Assembly (NCBI RefSeq): GCF_910589235.1
Contig: NC_060956.1
Span: 2,912,900 to 2,976,899 of the forward strand
Length of the DNA stretch: 64,000 bases
Origin: Vespa crabro
Lineage: Eukaryota; Arthropoda; Insecta; Hymenoptera; Vespidae
Direction of reading: 5' to 3'
Shown here: piece after piece, positions 37,584 through 51,844 of the stretch
How the letters are laid out: each line of letters starts with the position of its first letter
Numbering within the stretch: position 1 is the stretch's first letter
Position numbers and translations under genes: made by a program
Notes under the pieces: generated by a model
What the model saw: the letters and a program-made list of their open reading frames with translations, nothing else
Database searches by the model: none
Told to the model about the DNA's origin: nothing

Positions 37584-39431
37584 TATTTTGTAAAAAATAT
37601 TATCGTGATAATATCGAGACAATAAATAAATAAAATCGATAGCGAATGAAATAATTATCAGCAGAATATTGATTTTAATTGATTTTTTCTTTTTTTTTTT
37701 TTGTATTAGACATTTTTTTTTCTTTTTTCTTTTCGTAAAAAATATTTGCGATCATTGACCCAAAGATCAGACAGGATATACCAGTAATGTAATTCGATGA
37801 AGCCAGGTCCATTCTTAAATACACCTTTCCGGTGTAATAATCATAATCGCTTGTGTTCTGGAATATCATAGGATTGTTTCGACTTTCGTTACGCGCTACT
37901 TCTTCCTGTTGGTATCGCTACAGTTATCTCTCTCTCTCTCTCTCTCTCTTTCTCTTTCTCTTTCTGTCTGTCTGTCTGTCTGTCTCTCTGTCTAGTTATC
38001 ACTCTCTCTCTCTCTTTCTCTTTCTTTGTCTGTCTGTCTGTCTAGTTGTCACTCTCTTTCTCTCTCTCTTTCTTTTTCTGTCTGTCTGTCTGTCTAATTG
38101 TCACTCTCTTTCTCTCTCTCTCTCTCTCTCTGTCTATCGACAAAAATGATTTTACAAGTGTTCGCAAGAACGGAAATGACGAACAATAATTGTCGAATCG
38201 TTTTTTCTTTTCTTTTCTTCTTCTTTTTTTTTTTCAATTACAATTTACAATGTTAAAAGCGAAAATTTACAATTGGAGAATGTTTGCAAAAAGAAATGAT
38301 AACTGTTCGTTGCAGTTAAAATCGATTATCTTGTTTCAATTGATAAGAATAATTAAATGTTGTTGAAAAAAGAAAAAAAAAGGAAAACAAAAAGGAAAAA
38401 TATAAATTATAATAATAGGAAAAATTTATCGTGAATATGTTACGGTGAGAGAATTAAAAAATTTATTATTGTTATTTATTAGCCACTAGAGATCGATGAA
38501 ATTTAAATTGAAAAAGAATGTTGATTGAAAAGAACTATTTGTTATAAATATGATTTATAAATTCAATGGAAATTTATTATTTATTTATTAATAGATGAGA
38601 ATAATAATTAAAAATATAATATCTAATTTAAAATATATATATCGAAAGATGGATTTGTTAAAAATATAATCTATAAAATTAATAAAGATTTATTATTATT
38701 TATTAGCCAAAAAACATAATGAAATTTAATATATATATAAAAAAAAGGTGTAAATTAAAATGAAGGCTAAATTTAAATAATAATATTGCATTAATTGTTA
38801 TATATATATACCTTACATTATACCGTTACGTTTTGTCTAGTTTTTCATGATTCCTTTCTCTATCTCTATTTCTATCTCTCTCTCTCTCTCTTTCTCTTTC
38901 TCTTTCTCTATCATTCTCTCTCTTCCTCTCAATTCTCTTGTTAATTGTCATCCGGTAAAAATGACACGATGCGCTTAGAACGTGTTTGTCGAAGGTCGTC
39001 AAATGACCGGACATACCACGAATACGCGAATGAATGTATTACTATTATGCGTTAAATATAAAATTACGATTTTTATTATTCGGTGTAATCATAAATGTTA
39101 TTAACTTTTAATCGATCGTAACAAACGTGATACAACATAAATATATTACACGTGAAAGGATCGAATTTGCTTCGTTTCGTTCAACCTGTTTATAATAACC
39201 AAGATTCTAAACATTCATTGAATATAAATTTGCAATGATCTCGGATAAATATAAAACAGGATTAATTTTTTTACATATATAATGGTAGAATTAATTTACA
39301 TATATAATTCATATTTTTCTGTTTCTTCTCTTTTTATTTTTTTATTTTTTTTTCTTCTTTTTTAATTTCGCAAAAAATTCGAAGATTTTTATCATAGATT
39401 TTTATTATAAACATTCGACTTGATATATATT

Positions 39432-39469
<38 letters not shown>

Positions 39470-40459
39470 GACGAATAGATTTTTGTAAGATACAAGTACG
39501 ACAAAAGAAAGAACGCGTGGCTAATCGCTTGATTAACTATGTGATGGGAAGAAACTCGGAGGCATGAATGAGTGAATCAGCTCGAAAAATATTGCCCTCG
39601 TACGTAGTGCGTTTCGGGTCATGGATCAACAGACGGTTCTTGTGTGCACGTTGTTAACCCTCGACCTCAGTAATCCTCTTATACTCGGGAACAGGGCAAG
39701 ATCTTTGCCCATATTCCCTGAGGAAGCTAAAGATCTGTTTCTCGTTACTTTCGGAAGAAATCATAAAAAAGAAAAGAGTTAAAATTAGTTTTCACTTTCT
39801 CATCGTTTATACTTCCTTTATAAGTTTGACTACTCTCACTTTTTTTTTTTGATAGATCGAAAACACTTTCCTTTTTTGATGATTCTTAATTGAACGAAGA
39901 AATATATTTGCTTAATTTGGAAAAAAAAAAAAAAAAGAAAAAAAGAGAAATATAACTCGATGAGAAATCTGTTAGGATTAACTTCTGTGAACTTTTGTGA
40001 AATTTGATGAAAAATGAATCTATGAAACAATCAAGTAAGCGATCTTTAATCCTTTCTATTATAAAATTTAATCTCTTATATCGTTGATTATTGGATCTAA
40101 AAAATTTTCATAGAAACAATTTTCAATTTTTTTCTATTACATGATTCAACATCTACATTGTCAAATATTGGATCTATAAAACGAAGTAATATCTTTATCT
40201 GTTATGTTAAACTATTTACTATTTAGATCGTATTTTATCTAATAAATTATATAACGAATTTCAGGGAAAGCCAGAAGCCCCGATCGTATTTACTTCAGCG
40301 GAAAGGGGCATCGAATCGACACCTGTTGAATCGTCAGCTACCGTACGACTTGTTGATGGTCCATCACCGTTGGAGGGAAGATTGCAATTATTTCACCGAG
40401 GTCAATGGCGTTCCGTTTGTACCAATTCTCGAAAGTACGTTTAATTTTGTTGAAAAGAA

Positions 40460-40495
<36 letters not shown>

Positions 40496-43400
40496 AGAAC
40501 AAACAATTTAACCATTTAATTTTCCCCATTGACATTCATTATGAATAATTAAATTTTTAGTTGGACTCGAGCAGATTTAGAAACAGCATGTAGGCATCTT
40601 GGTTTTCAAGGTGGCCGATGGTGGTCCTGGATCGATCGTCAATGGCCAGCAAAACCACGTTTACTTTATGAACAACCACATTGTCGTGGAACCGAATCTT
40701 TATTGACGAATTGCGAGGGTTGGTCAGAGAGACAACTCGGTGGTGGAGTTTGTGGTAAATCATACGTTTCAAAATTTATATGTCTTTTAATTATATGTAA
40801 ACAAACATTTTTGAAAAAAAATATATATATATATATCTATGTGTGTGTATGTTACATCGTATCATGTGTGTGTTACTTATACCTGTACTATTATTATAAT
40901 AATAGTACAAGTACACACACATATATATAGAGAGAAAGTATTACAATAAATATATATTATAAATAAAGAATACATAGTATATATACACAGTATTATAACT
41001 AATACGTAATATAAACATATATAATATTGAAAATAATATATAATATAAACATATATAATACATGTTTGTTATAGTATTATATAATATAATACATATAATA
41101 TATATTTATAACACATATATGATAATTTTACAAATAGTCAATAATATATATTTTATTATAAAATCAATTAAAATTATTTATCAACTTAAGAAATGCATTT
41201 AATTGTCAGATTATCATCCGGATCTTGGTTTATCTTGTTTACCACAACACGATGGATCCACTAAAGCTATTAAACATTGGCGTGGTATTAGATTCGAAGG
41301 AGCTCTTTATGATCGACCATTGATTCAAGAAAATACTTTATACGTAAGAAGATCTAAATCAATCCTACGACACGTTATCATCCGGTAAGTAAGATCGTTC
41401 TTTAATAAATTTTTCTTCCTCATAGATCATATGTAATATATAATATGTCCTATTGTATTTCCAGTTACGCTGGTACTGGTAGAGATTATAATGTTACATC
41501 GGCATTAGAAGTTGATGGTGTCCCACCTCAAATGGAATCGATATCCGTTCTTAACTCTGCTTTCACGGGTATTAATGTCACTACACCTGAAGCTCCTGTT
41601 GTGTTAACTAATTGTACCGTGAAAAAAAATAAAGGTACATTTCTTTGATTTCTTTTTCTTTTTAACAAATTATTAAAATAAATCATTAATATTAATTATT
41701 AATATAAATTACATATTAACATACAATATATAAAGAATATATAAAGTTGTCTATAATTATTGATAAGAGATTTATAGATTTCCGTAGAATATAGATCTAT
41801 AAATTTATAGAATTTATAGTATTCAGATACTATATAATATATAGTATATAACTAGTATAAAGATCTGTAAATTTATTGAATATAGATTTATGAAAGATAA
41901 AGTAGAAAAGAACGAACAATTTGAAAATTCTTACAAACAGTAGAATGACATTAAAATAAATTAAATGTTGTAAACTAAATTGTCGTAAGAATACTTTGCT
42001 TTTTAAGTTAAAAAGAAAAAAAAAAAAAAAACTTTTTTTTTTATCATACACAGGCTATGGAATTTATATAAATAGTTCGGACGGTATGGCACACATAGAT
42101 GAATGTTCGATATTAGAGAACGGAGCAGATGGGATAAAATATATTCACTATGACGAAAGAACGGAAGATAAGCTGGATAGAACAGGCATTTTTGATTTAT
42201 GTACTTTCCCAAGTACAACCAGTCAAACTTTTCCAGTGACTATATCAATGGAGCAAAGTAAATATACGCCCAACACGAAACGTTGTCCGCAAGTAAGTAT
42301 TCGTTGGAAAAAAAAAAAAAAAAGAAAAAAGAGAAACGAAAGTTCTTACAACTAATAAAACCCAAGAATGTATTTTCTAACAAAATTTTATGATTCAGCA
42401 CATTTTCACAAGGCCGGGTCACGTTTTAACTCTGCACTTTTTACAAATGAGAACGGACCGTAACGACAGTGCGGTTATTGAGGTTTACGATGGGATTAGT
42501 GGCACGGAAAATATGTTGGCCAGTGTTAAAATCAGAAACAATACGTTGCCTCAAAGTGTCACGTCTACTAGACAAGATTTGTATATTAAATTTATTGCTC
42601 AGCCACGTACAAATACGATTGCTTTCGTCAGATTATCATCAGGATATAGTTAGTAAATTGAATTTCAAAAAAAAAAAAAAAAAAAAAAAAAACAAGAAAA
42701 AAAAAGCGATCTATCTTTTTTCTATCTTTCAGAAAAAACATATGATCTCAACGTGACAGGTAGCACGATTGCAAGTAATAACGGTCGTGGTATAGTAGCA
42801 GAAAAATTAAGATCGGCTCTTCACATTCATGAAACGTCAGTATCTAGTAACGAACATGCCGCTGGTGTACATGTATTACATGGTACAGTGGATGTCAATG
42901 TAACAGACAGCCGAATTTCCTTTAATCAAGGAGACGGAATAAATATTACCGTTACCGGTGGAAACCGCAATGTATCACGAACAAGCATTTCTTCTAACAG
43001 TGGATATGGATTTGCCGTTTGGCTTAATGATAGTTCAAGCACGGAGTACGTCTATTTCAATCAAACGACTGTGGTTGAATATTCACAGATATTTCGTAAC
43101 AAGGATATCGGTGTCTTGGTAATGAAAACAATTTCGAGCAAAATTATTTGAAGACCACAAAAGTTAATTATTCTTAACGAGATTGTATATATATATATAT
43201 ATATATTTTATATATTTTATATATATTTCTCTTTTTTTTTTCCGGATAGGTTGGTAATTCAACTGGAGATTCGTACGTTAATGTGACAGGAAATTCATTT
43301 AATACCAGCATCGATATAGCATTACAAGTGGAATCTGGTTGGAAAGTAAACGAAGGAACGTTAAAGTTACAAATTGGTCATAATTCCTTTGTGCAGAATA

Positions 43401-46400
43401 AAAAATTAGGAATTAAATTGAGCCCGGCACTTAATTTAAATGCCTGCATCGAATACAATCAATTCAGGGAACATTCTAATGGTGGAATATTAATTAAAAA
43501 TCCACTCTACGAAATTTTTAATATTCTACCAACAAACGTCACTATCAGATACAATGAGTTCTATGGAAATCGTGGTACTTTTGTTGTTAGCGTCGGTCTT
43601 TCACCTTACAGCGACGTACAAAATTTATTATTTACGAAAAATTTCTTACGAGAGAATCGTGTAAGAGAATTATTTGATAATGGCAATGTTATAACGTCCA
43701 GGCTTGTTCCACGTTCTCGAGTAGCCGCTGTTGTTGTAGTTTCTTCGAGCAACGTGAAAATTTTTCGTAATATTTTACATAATCCTGAATCGCCTTACGA
43801 GATTGGTTCGCATTTGGAAGATCAAAGTAAGATCATAAATTGTACATTCAATTGGCTTGGATTTACGGAAGAGAATAAAATATTTGAAAGGCTCTTTCAC
43901 AGGTATTAAATATATCTCAAAGAATAATTCATGATAAATTTTTCTTTTTTGCGTTTTATCTAATTTCGTGTTAAATTTTTATTTCTCCTTTTTTTTTTTT
44001 TTTATAGAAAAGACAGATATACTCTTGCTAAGATCGAATATATTCCTTATCTACTTCATAGTAGTAATCCTGGTGCAAATACAATTATCTCGAATCCGAT
44101 GTTCGTTCCAAGATTTGTAACACCCGATACAAATTTGGTCGGTGGTGAAGTTGATGGTCAAGAAGTATTAAAACCAGGAGAGTATATCGTAGAACGTGAT
44201 ATCAACGTAAGACCAGGTGGAAAATTGGTCCTACAATCTGGTGTTACTCTACGTTTTCCTCCAGCTGTAGGAATGATGGTAGCTGGTCAATTGGATGCAC
44301 GTGGAAAACGGCCAAGTGATATTCGTTTTACTTTGAAGGAAGACATTTCTATGGAATCACAAAACTCTAGTATCTTGGAAGAGACACCTCAATCTTCTCC
44401 AATCGATTCTATACCAGTTAGATTGTTAGGAGGTAAAACGAATTTAGAAGGAAGATTACAGGTAAAACACCTTATTATATTGTGGACGATTATCATCCAT
44501 TGTTTGTGAAACATTATGTGCGAAAAAGAGTATAGTATAAAAATAGAATGAGTTTACAAGATCGTATCACGTGATAACAAGGAACCATTGTGTGTATGTG
44601 GGTCTATATATTTTTCTTTCTTTTTTTTTTTTTCTTTCTTTAAAAGGTGAGGATAGGCGAAAAATGGGGCACCGTTTGTAATTATGGATGGACAATTCTC
44701 GACGCATCCATTGTTTGTCATCAACTAGGCCTTACGCTTGATCCAGATAATTGGTTCATAGAACGCTCGCAAATTCCCAACGCAGGGATCAACGAGGACA
44801 TTCTTCTTACGAACGTACGTTGTACCGAGGGCGACAATGATATTTCCAAATGTAGAGCAGAGACGGTAAACGATTTTGAGAATTCCTGTACACACGAGAA
44901 TGACGTAGGTGTGAGATGTTCCGAACCAGCATGGGCTGGTTTAAGATTAGGTCCTTTGGCTCAGAGAAGCGATTTGCAATATGTAACTATTGAAAAGGCA
45001 GGACTGTTGGATTACACTACAAACTTGTTCAAATCAGGTAAACTGTTTTATTGAAATTAATGTCGATTTTATCAAATAAATTAATGTAATTGATTATTCT
45101 AGCCTTACAAATTGATTTTGCGAGACATTCGTTGGAAGGTGTGAAAATTATTAACAATCTCCAAGATGGCTTGGGTATTTTGTATTCCGACATATATTCG
45201 GCTGATGCAGTAAATACAATTAGAAACAGTGAATTTTCTCAGAACGGTGGAAGCGGTATAAGTTTTAAGCAACTTGGCATGCGCGTGATCAATTCTAGAA
45301 TAGAAAATAATAAAGTAGCAGGTATTAGACACAATCCTGCTTTATCTGCCGTTCAACAAAGAGAGTTGGCTGGATGGTTTGCCCGTTTATCGGAATATTC
45401 AACAGAATCCTCATACGATCCAATAATTATACCACAAGCTAACGCGAAAATTAATCTTGATAATTGGCAGACCAAATATATCATTACCGACAGAGTGAAA
45501 GGCGAGTCGTTGCATCAGTTTATCGAGATCACGGTAAATAAATATATACTTGTTGATCATTTATAAATACTGGAACACAAATTGGCTAAGTACTCCTTTT
45601 TTTGTTTTGTTTTTCTCTATGTATAATCACAGTGCACTCCTGGTTATGTCATTGGTATACAATTATTAAATCCAATAGAAAATCGTAGTACAGAAGAAAT
45701 TATAATACACGATTCGCAGGATATTTATCAGAAAAGAAATATTTGGCATATGAAACGTAATCTAACGATTTTCCCAGTCGCCTCTAGTTCATTTTCTGTC
45801 ATATTGGAATACGAGAGCGGTGAAAGTGCTCTTGGAGGTGCCGTTATAGTAATTTCATCATTATTAGCACCGGTTCAAGTATGTTTGTTACTTTCTATAT
45901 TGTTACAAAAAAAAAAAAAAGAAATATTAGCTATTTAATCCCATTATTTATATTAATTTATATTCTATAGAACACGAAAAATAAAATAATCGGTGGCCCT
46001 ATACCATCGTTGATCGTATCTAAGACAAAAATCAAGGGTAACAAGAAAGGTGTATTAGCTTCTTATTACAATCGTTATATAGACGAAGTTGGTGATCATT
46101 TTCTACGAAAAGCCAACGAGACGATACAATTCATCGGTTGTGAAATTTCACACAATCAAGAAGAAGCGATTTATATTCATTCTCCTCATTGGAACATTTA
46201 TGAGATTGATTTATCCGAAATAGCTATTCATTTGAACGATACCTTGATCACGGATAACGGAAAAGGAATATCACAGTTCAGTCGTGACGCAAGACACTCG
46301 AATAATCTCTTTCATTGGATAATGCAAGATAGTACAATCGAAAGAAATCGTGCTGGAGGTTTTGAAGTCACTTTGCCTGATGTCTGGCAATATAATGAAA

Positions 46401-49400
46401 ATTTCACTCATAGTCTTTACTTCGATAACAATACTTGGCGTGACAATGATCAATTTAGCTTTGTGATCGATGGACACTTTGCCACGTTGAACGTATCACA
46501 CAATCGTTGGGATGGAAATCGTTGTAAGAACGGCCTTATATCGATTCGTGGTATGGAGAAAAAAATAAAGATGAATAACAATAGAATAGAAGGTAACAAC
46601 GGTGCCTACATGGTAGAGTTCAAGGCCAACAGTCAATCAGAAATTTTGGGTGACGTTACCGCACGTTTTTACTTCAATGAGATAAAAAAAAATCGACACG
46701 ATAATTATGCACTGGGATCACGTAGATCTTACGATGGTCCTAGTTACGTTGTTGGCTTTCATGGTATACAAAAGGTTCGAGTCAATAGAAATCTTTTTGG
46801 GGATAATTCTATGGATTATGAACTTCTTGCTGGTATAAGAACTGCAAAGATTAATAATGAAGTCGATGTCTCCGAAAATTGGTGGGGTACTTCCGATGAT
46901 GCCGTTATTAGGTGATCTATAGATCTCTACTATTAAAATTAACTCTCATATGATTATAATATATAATTAATTTATGATATATTACAGACGTAGGATCTTC
47001 GATTTCGACGATTGGAACAATCACGCTGTGGCCAATTATCGGCCTTATTTAATGAGCGATTCCTTAGACGCATCGATTTCAGCATCATGGCAAATCGGAG
47101 TGGAAGTTAATTTAGATAACTTGGGTGGTCGAATAATCGAAAGTTTAACATTGTATTCGAGAAAGGAACCATACGTGATTAAATCCGATTTAACCATAAT
47201 GCCACAAGCTACGTTACATATTCATCCAGACGTGATCATGGAATTTTCACCTAACGTTGGTATTTTGGTACTTGGTACATTGAAAGCTGTCGGTATGCCT
47301 GGCCATGAAATCATTATGAGACCCATCAAACGTAATGCTACAGTTCCGTTATCAGTTATTCCGATATCAGCACCTGTTAGAATTCCTAACAAAATTGTTC
47401 CAATGTCCGACGATATGATTCGTTTGTGTAAAGATACTCGTTGTGCTTCTTCTGATAACGAAGGTACAAATTAGATTTTTCTTTTTTTTTTTTTTTTTCT
47501 TTTTTCCTACTACAACAATAATATTTAAAAACAAGATTATTCCTTTTGAGCTTATGAACTTGCTTTGTTTTAGGATTCCTAGAAGTTTTTAATAGAACGA
47601 CATTACAATGGATTCCAATTTGTGACGAACGTTTCACTGAACGTAACGCACAAGTAGCTTGTCGACAACTCGGTTATGATTCTTTAAACGTATATGTATC
47701 CTATGATCGTAGATATGAATTACATCCTGGTTCATTGACACGTGTTTGGTCTTGGCCAGAACCATTACAAGTATTTATTATTTATTTTTAATTGAAAAAA
47801 ATGTTGAAAAAAAAAAAAAAAAAGAAAAACAATGTGTCCTTCAATATTAACATTTTTCTTTCTTAGTGCTCTGGAAATGAAGAAAATCTCGAAGAATGTC
47901 AAATTCGATTGAACGGTCAATTTTTTGGACATCGACACGAATGCAATTGGGATGGACAATTCGTTTTTCTTCACTGTGGTAAAAGAAACATTGACGATGA
48001 TTATGATTATTGGGCTGGAATACGAATAGCTAATAGCGAATTTGAACATCATCTATATGAGCATCGCATTCATGATGTTGTAACTCATGAAACAATTAGA
48101 AGAGTTGAATCTGTATTGAAGTATATCAATATCACCGGAGCTGGTATTTTGCATAATGAAAAATCTGCTGCTTTGCAATCGATCATGAAATCGCCTACGA
48201 TCATGCACGTTAATATAGATCGTAGCGCTTATCATGGTATAAATGTTATATCACCGACTCATACAGTAAGTATCCTGTAATAAAAATTTTTATCAATCAT
48301 ATCCAAATGAATTTATATATTTATATGTATATTTCTAGGTCGATTTGTTGTTTAATACTATTAAAAATGTTCTTGGAAATGGGATCAATGTACTTTCTTT
48401 AACGGGCGAGGGTCGTGAAGCCGATGAAAGTTCATTCACACCAATCAAGGATCTAAATGTTCCTTATCATTTGTTCAGTATGATTGATATTTGTGATACC
48501 GCAAAAGAAATAACTATCGAGGAACGTGTTATTATATATTACAGATACGATAATCATCCAGTGAATTGCGTTAAAATTTTCCGTAGTCCTTATAGAGCTA
48601 AACCATTTGGTTTCAGGTGAATTATAATATATAATTTCTTTTCGATATGGTTTAGATCAATAAAGGATACATTTGTAAATTATTATCTTTCACAGACTTC
48701 TACAATTTAATCTTTTCAATTCTACCGGGAAACCAGGTCGAGCGGATGGTATCACTTTGTATGACGGAGACATTTACAACGTTACTGCTAAAGTAATAGG
48801 TCATCTTGAAGTTGATAGTCCATACGAAAAGAAATTGTTTAAAACTCGTGAACCAAGTCTCAGCGTAAGACTATTCGCAAATGGTGCAAGTAATATACAT
48901 GGTTTTATTGCAGAGATTGTAACTCTTCCAATTTCTGCTATTGGCTTCAGTAAGTAAAAAAAGAAAAAAAGAGGAAAAAAAAGGAAAAGGAAATAACCAA
49001 TTAATAAAATTATAATCAACTATATGAGATTAATTAACCATATTCAAAAATTTTGTTTAGATCGAGATGTACAACATAATATATCATATTCGGTTATTTC
49101 AAATTGTCGAGAAGGTGCTGTTAAATATGCAAGTGCTGGTGAAGTCAACGCAATAATGACGCTCGAACGTAATCAGTTTACAAATAATTGTGAAAAACTT
49201 TATGGTAACTTCTCAACTTGTAAATCAGCGATATGGTTGGACGTACAAAATACACAATCATTATATTTTAGAGTAAGTACTGATTATACGATTTGGATTA
49301 TTATGTAATAACAAATAAGATTATATAATAAATATATTTTATATTCATAGAATAATTTGGTGCGTCAAAATCAAGGTGGACTCTCCATCCGAGCTGACTC

Positions 49401-49480
49401 AAGAGGATCTGCTACCTCTTTGAAAGGCTGGATTCATAATAATCTCTTTGCAGAGAATTTTAATAAACCTGCTCTGTGAG

Positions 49481-49520
<40 letters not shown>

Positions 49521-51844
49521 ATTATAAAAAAACTAACAATTATTATAATTTTATACTAGATACGTTGAAGGACGTCACAGTAGTCCTTATCAAGAAGTAA
49601 CGATATACAGAAATTACTTCACGAAAAATAATGCTCCCTATTATAACAATATCGTCTTGAAACAAGTGGTCAGTAATATGAGCTTAAATTATCTTCATGC
49701 TAATCTTGGCTTACATCTTCTTGAAATTTCGGGATTCGAACGTGTACGTTTGCCGATATATCAAAGCACTTCTCATAATGGATTCTATAAGTGAGTAATC
49801 CAATGAACTATATAGTAGACAAACATTCTCTTACACATTGTTGATTCATAAATGAATTATTTTTTAGAAACTATGCTGTTGATCGAGAAGGACGTAGTAC
49901 TATTATTGCTGGTACTCCAGGACAAAGATATGTTGATAATGTTTTTTTCAATCCTGATAACGATTATGAAATACTTACTATAAATAGATCACAGTAAGAA
50001 TTGATAACATATCTGTATATTATTATTATTATTATTATTATTTAAAAAAATAAATAATATTTTATATATTGTAATTATCTTTTTTTTTTTCAGAGAATTA
50101 GAAATGTGGAGATCTCATGTAGACGCCCGTTACAATTGGTGGAGTTACAACAAAACGTTGGCTGTAGCTGGAAGAATTCGAGATCGTGGTGATTCTCCGA
50201 CATTGTTACAAGTTGATTATCAACCTTTTCATATGAACAATAAGTCCGTATTAACTGGCAAATGTCCACCTGCTTGGGATCTAGTTGGTGATACTTGTTA
50301 TATTTATATCGGTGCACCTATGGACTTTTACAGTGCACGTGATTTTTGTCGAGTAAGTATTTTTACATAAATTTTAATTTTTGTCTTATTAAAATCAAAA
50401 TGTATTAGTTTAAATAGAAATGATTTTATTGATTTCTAGGGGGCAAATGCATCGATGCCTTTCATTATGGGTGATTATTTAGAACTTTGGAGATTTTTAA
50501 AGAAACAACAAGAATGTTTTGATTATTCTGAACGTGTTTGGGTTCAACAACTCGAACGTGTTGATCAATGTACTATTTTTACCTATCAAACTATTGAGGT
50601 TGATTATTGTAATCAACCTAATCCTTTCCTCTGTGAAATTGGTACGTATATAAAAAGTATTAATAATACTTTTCTGTTTTATAAAACGACTCGGATGATA
50701 TTCAAAAGATTTATCAATGATTTATAGATCCTAAAGTTTACATCGATCCACTCTCATGGAGAAAGGATATCGTTGCTGTAGGAGTTTTAGGAGCTTTAGG
50801 TGTGGCATTGGCTTTGTTAACAGCTGCTATCGTATTATGGGTGTCTAAATCGAAAAAACGAAAACTCGAGCGATTAGAAAGACGAAATTCTATTCGTCAA
50901 TCTTTACATTCTTTACGATCAGTTGGTTCAACGTCTGGATTCACAGAATTGGCTTATCGGCGAAAACCTATTGCAGTAAGTCAGATATAATAATAATTTT
51001 GTTTTTATCGAACAAAACATATAACATATTATATTTTATTTTATAGACAAAACAATCAACAGATACACTGAACTCCAAATCATTGGATTATAAAAGAATG
51101 CTCAACGGTGGTAGTATAGATTCTATGGACAAATCTCAATTGAATTCTTCCATGGAGGATAATCAAAGTTACGACGTATACGAGGCACATAATCCACGAT
51201 ATTCTCCAAGTACAAGTGATTTTAAAAATACCGTACAAACATATTCTACCGCACAAAGTACAGAAAATCCAGTATTCGATTTGACCTATCGTAACGAGGG
51301 CTTTCGGAATCATTCAACATTCACTTCAAGAAACAATAGTGACTGGCCATTGGATAATAGTACAACTGATGCTGCACCTGAAAGTAGTCAGACTGCTGAT
51401 AATGTTAACGAAAGTTCCTATCTCAATAATGCCTCTACGTTGCCTTTACATTCGAGTCTAGGCTTGACAGATTCCATGAGTGAATTAAAGCGTGATATCG
51501 AACATACACCTGGCTACGGACAAGTGGATTATGATAAAATTCGTAATTACGATACAGCAACATTAACACCAAGTCAAGCATCCGAACCTGTTCCCGAATA
51601 TCCATCTGACTTCAGTCCTCCTCTTCCACCTCATCCTTATCATTATGATCAAGAAAGTCGGCCAAGAAGCGAAGCTCTTCTCGAAACAAATTTAGATATC
51701 GGCGAGGAGAAACCTCTTCGTTCTAAAAGCGAAGTTTTATTAGAAACAAATCTCGATTCATTTTTAGTAAATGAACCAACCGAGCTAACACAACTCTCAG
51801 CTGGTGCACGAAGCAAGAGTCAACCATTGGAAACAGCTATGTAA
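35827..51844 (+). CDS. bark: Protein bark beetle (Bark/Anakonda)
   Basis: Giant single-pass membrane protein. In Drosophila it is needed to form tricellular septate junctions, with Gliotactin and M6. It has 27 coding exons and 2954 aa. Coding exon starts-ends: 35827-36186, 40265-40434, 40561-40754, 41210-41384, 41465-41634, 42054-42292, 42399-42648, 42733-43118, 43250-43902, 44008-44461, 44647-45037, 45103-45533, 45633-45878, 45971-46911, 46988-47463, 47574-47770, 47867-48265, 48339-48616, 48696-48949, 49061-49272, 49351-49475, 49560-49790, 49868-49993, 50094-50352, 50440-50641, 50728-50975, 51047-51844. Domains: signal peptide 1-26; SRCR domains about 147-255, 1000-1110 and 1846-1950; CUB-like about 430-520; right-handed beta-helix repeats between; C-type lectin about 2505-2607; membrane span about 2618-2642; tail to 2954. 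MNF at residue 6 is an alternative start. Confidence 0.95.
36407..36662. mobile_element. Fold-back element 1, Tc1/mariner-like MITE
   Basis: The left end (ACAGGATGAGTCAAAAGTTC from 36407) is matched by the reverse complement of the right end (ACAGAACGGGCTAAAAGTTC ending near 36660). Both are flanked by TA, the target duplication of the Tc1/mariner superfamily. It is about 255 bp and has no transposase frame. The arms are diverged. Confidence 0.5.
37358..37525. mobile_element. Fold-back element 2, same family as element 1
   Basis: Arms at about 37385-37432 and 37471-37523 are inverted copies that share TTTTCGAGACC and TTTAGGCT blocks around a loop of about 40 bp. The left end (ACAAGATGATACAAAAAGTA) resembles the left end of the element at 36407. 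No coding capacity. Confidence 0.5.
37926..38132. repeat. TC/TCTG minisatellite
   Basis: A higher-order array: three units of about 50 bp, each with a CTAGTTRTCACTCTCT-like core, a TC run and a TCTG run (cores near 37991, 38041 and 38094). It lies in bark intron 1. Confidence 0.7.
40865..40921. repeat. AT-rich palindrome in bark intron 3
   Basis: The core at 40884-40909 is a perfect 26-bp palindrome centred in TTATAA (arm TGTACTATTATTA). The flanking TGTGTGTG and ACACACAC runs extend the inverted repeat to about 55 bp with a few mismatches. Confidence 0.65.
49485..49517. repeat. (AT)n microsatellite in bark intron 21
   Basis: A pure AT tract that fills the middle of the 84-bp intron 49476-49559. 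Confidence 0.8.

Larger units (their letters stand above)
36187..40264 (+). other. First coding intron of bark (4.1 kb)
   Basis: By far the largest bark intron; the others are mostly about 70-460 bp. It contains two related fold-back elements, a TC/TCTG minisatellite, AT arrays and poly-T tracts, and no coding exon. It is a likely home for enhancers, but no motif was identified. Confidence 0.7.
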
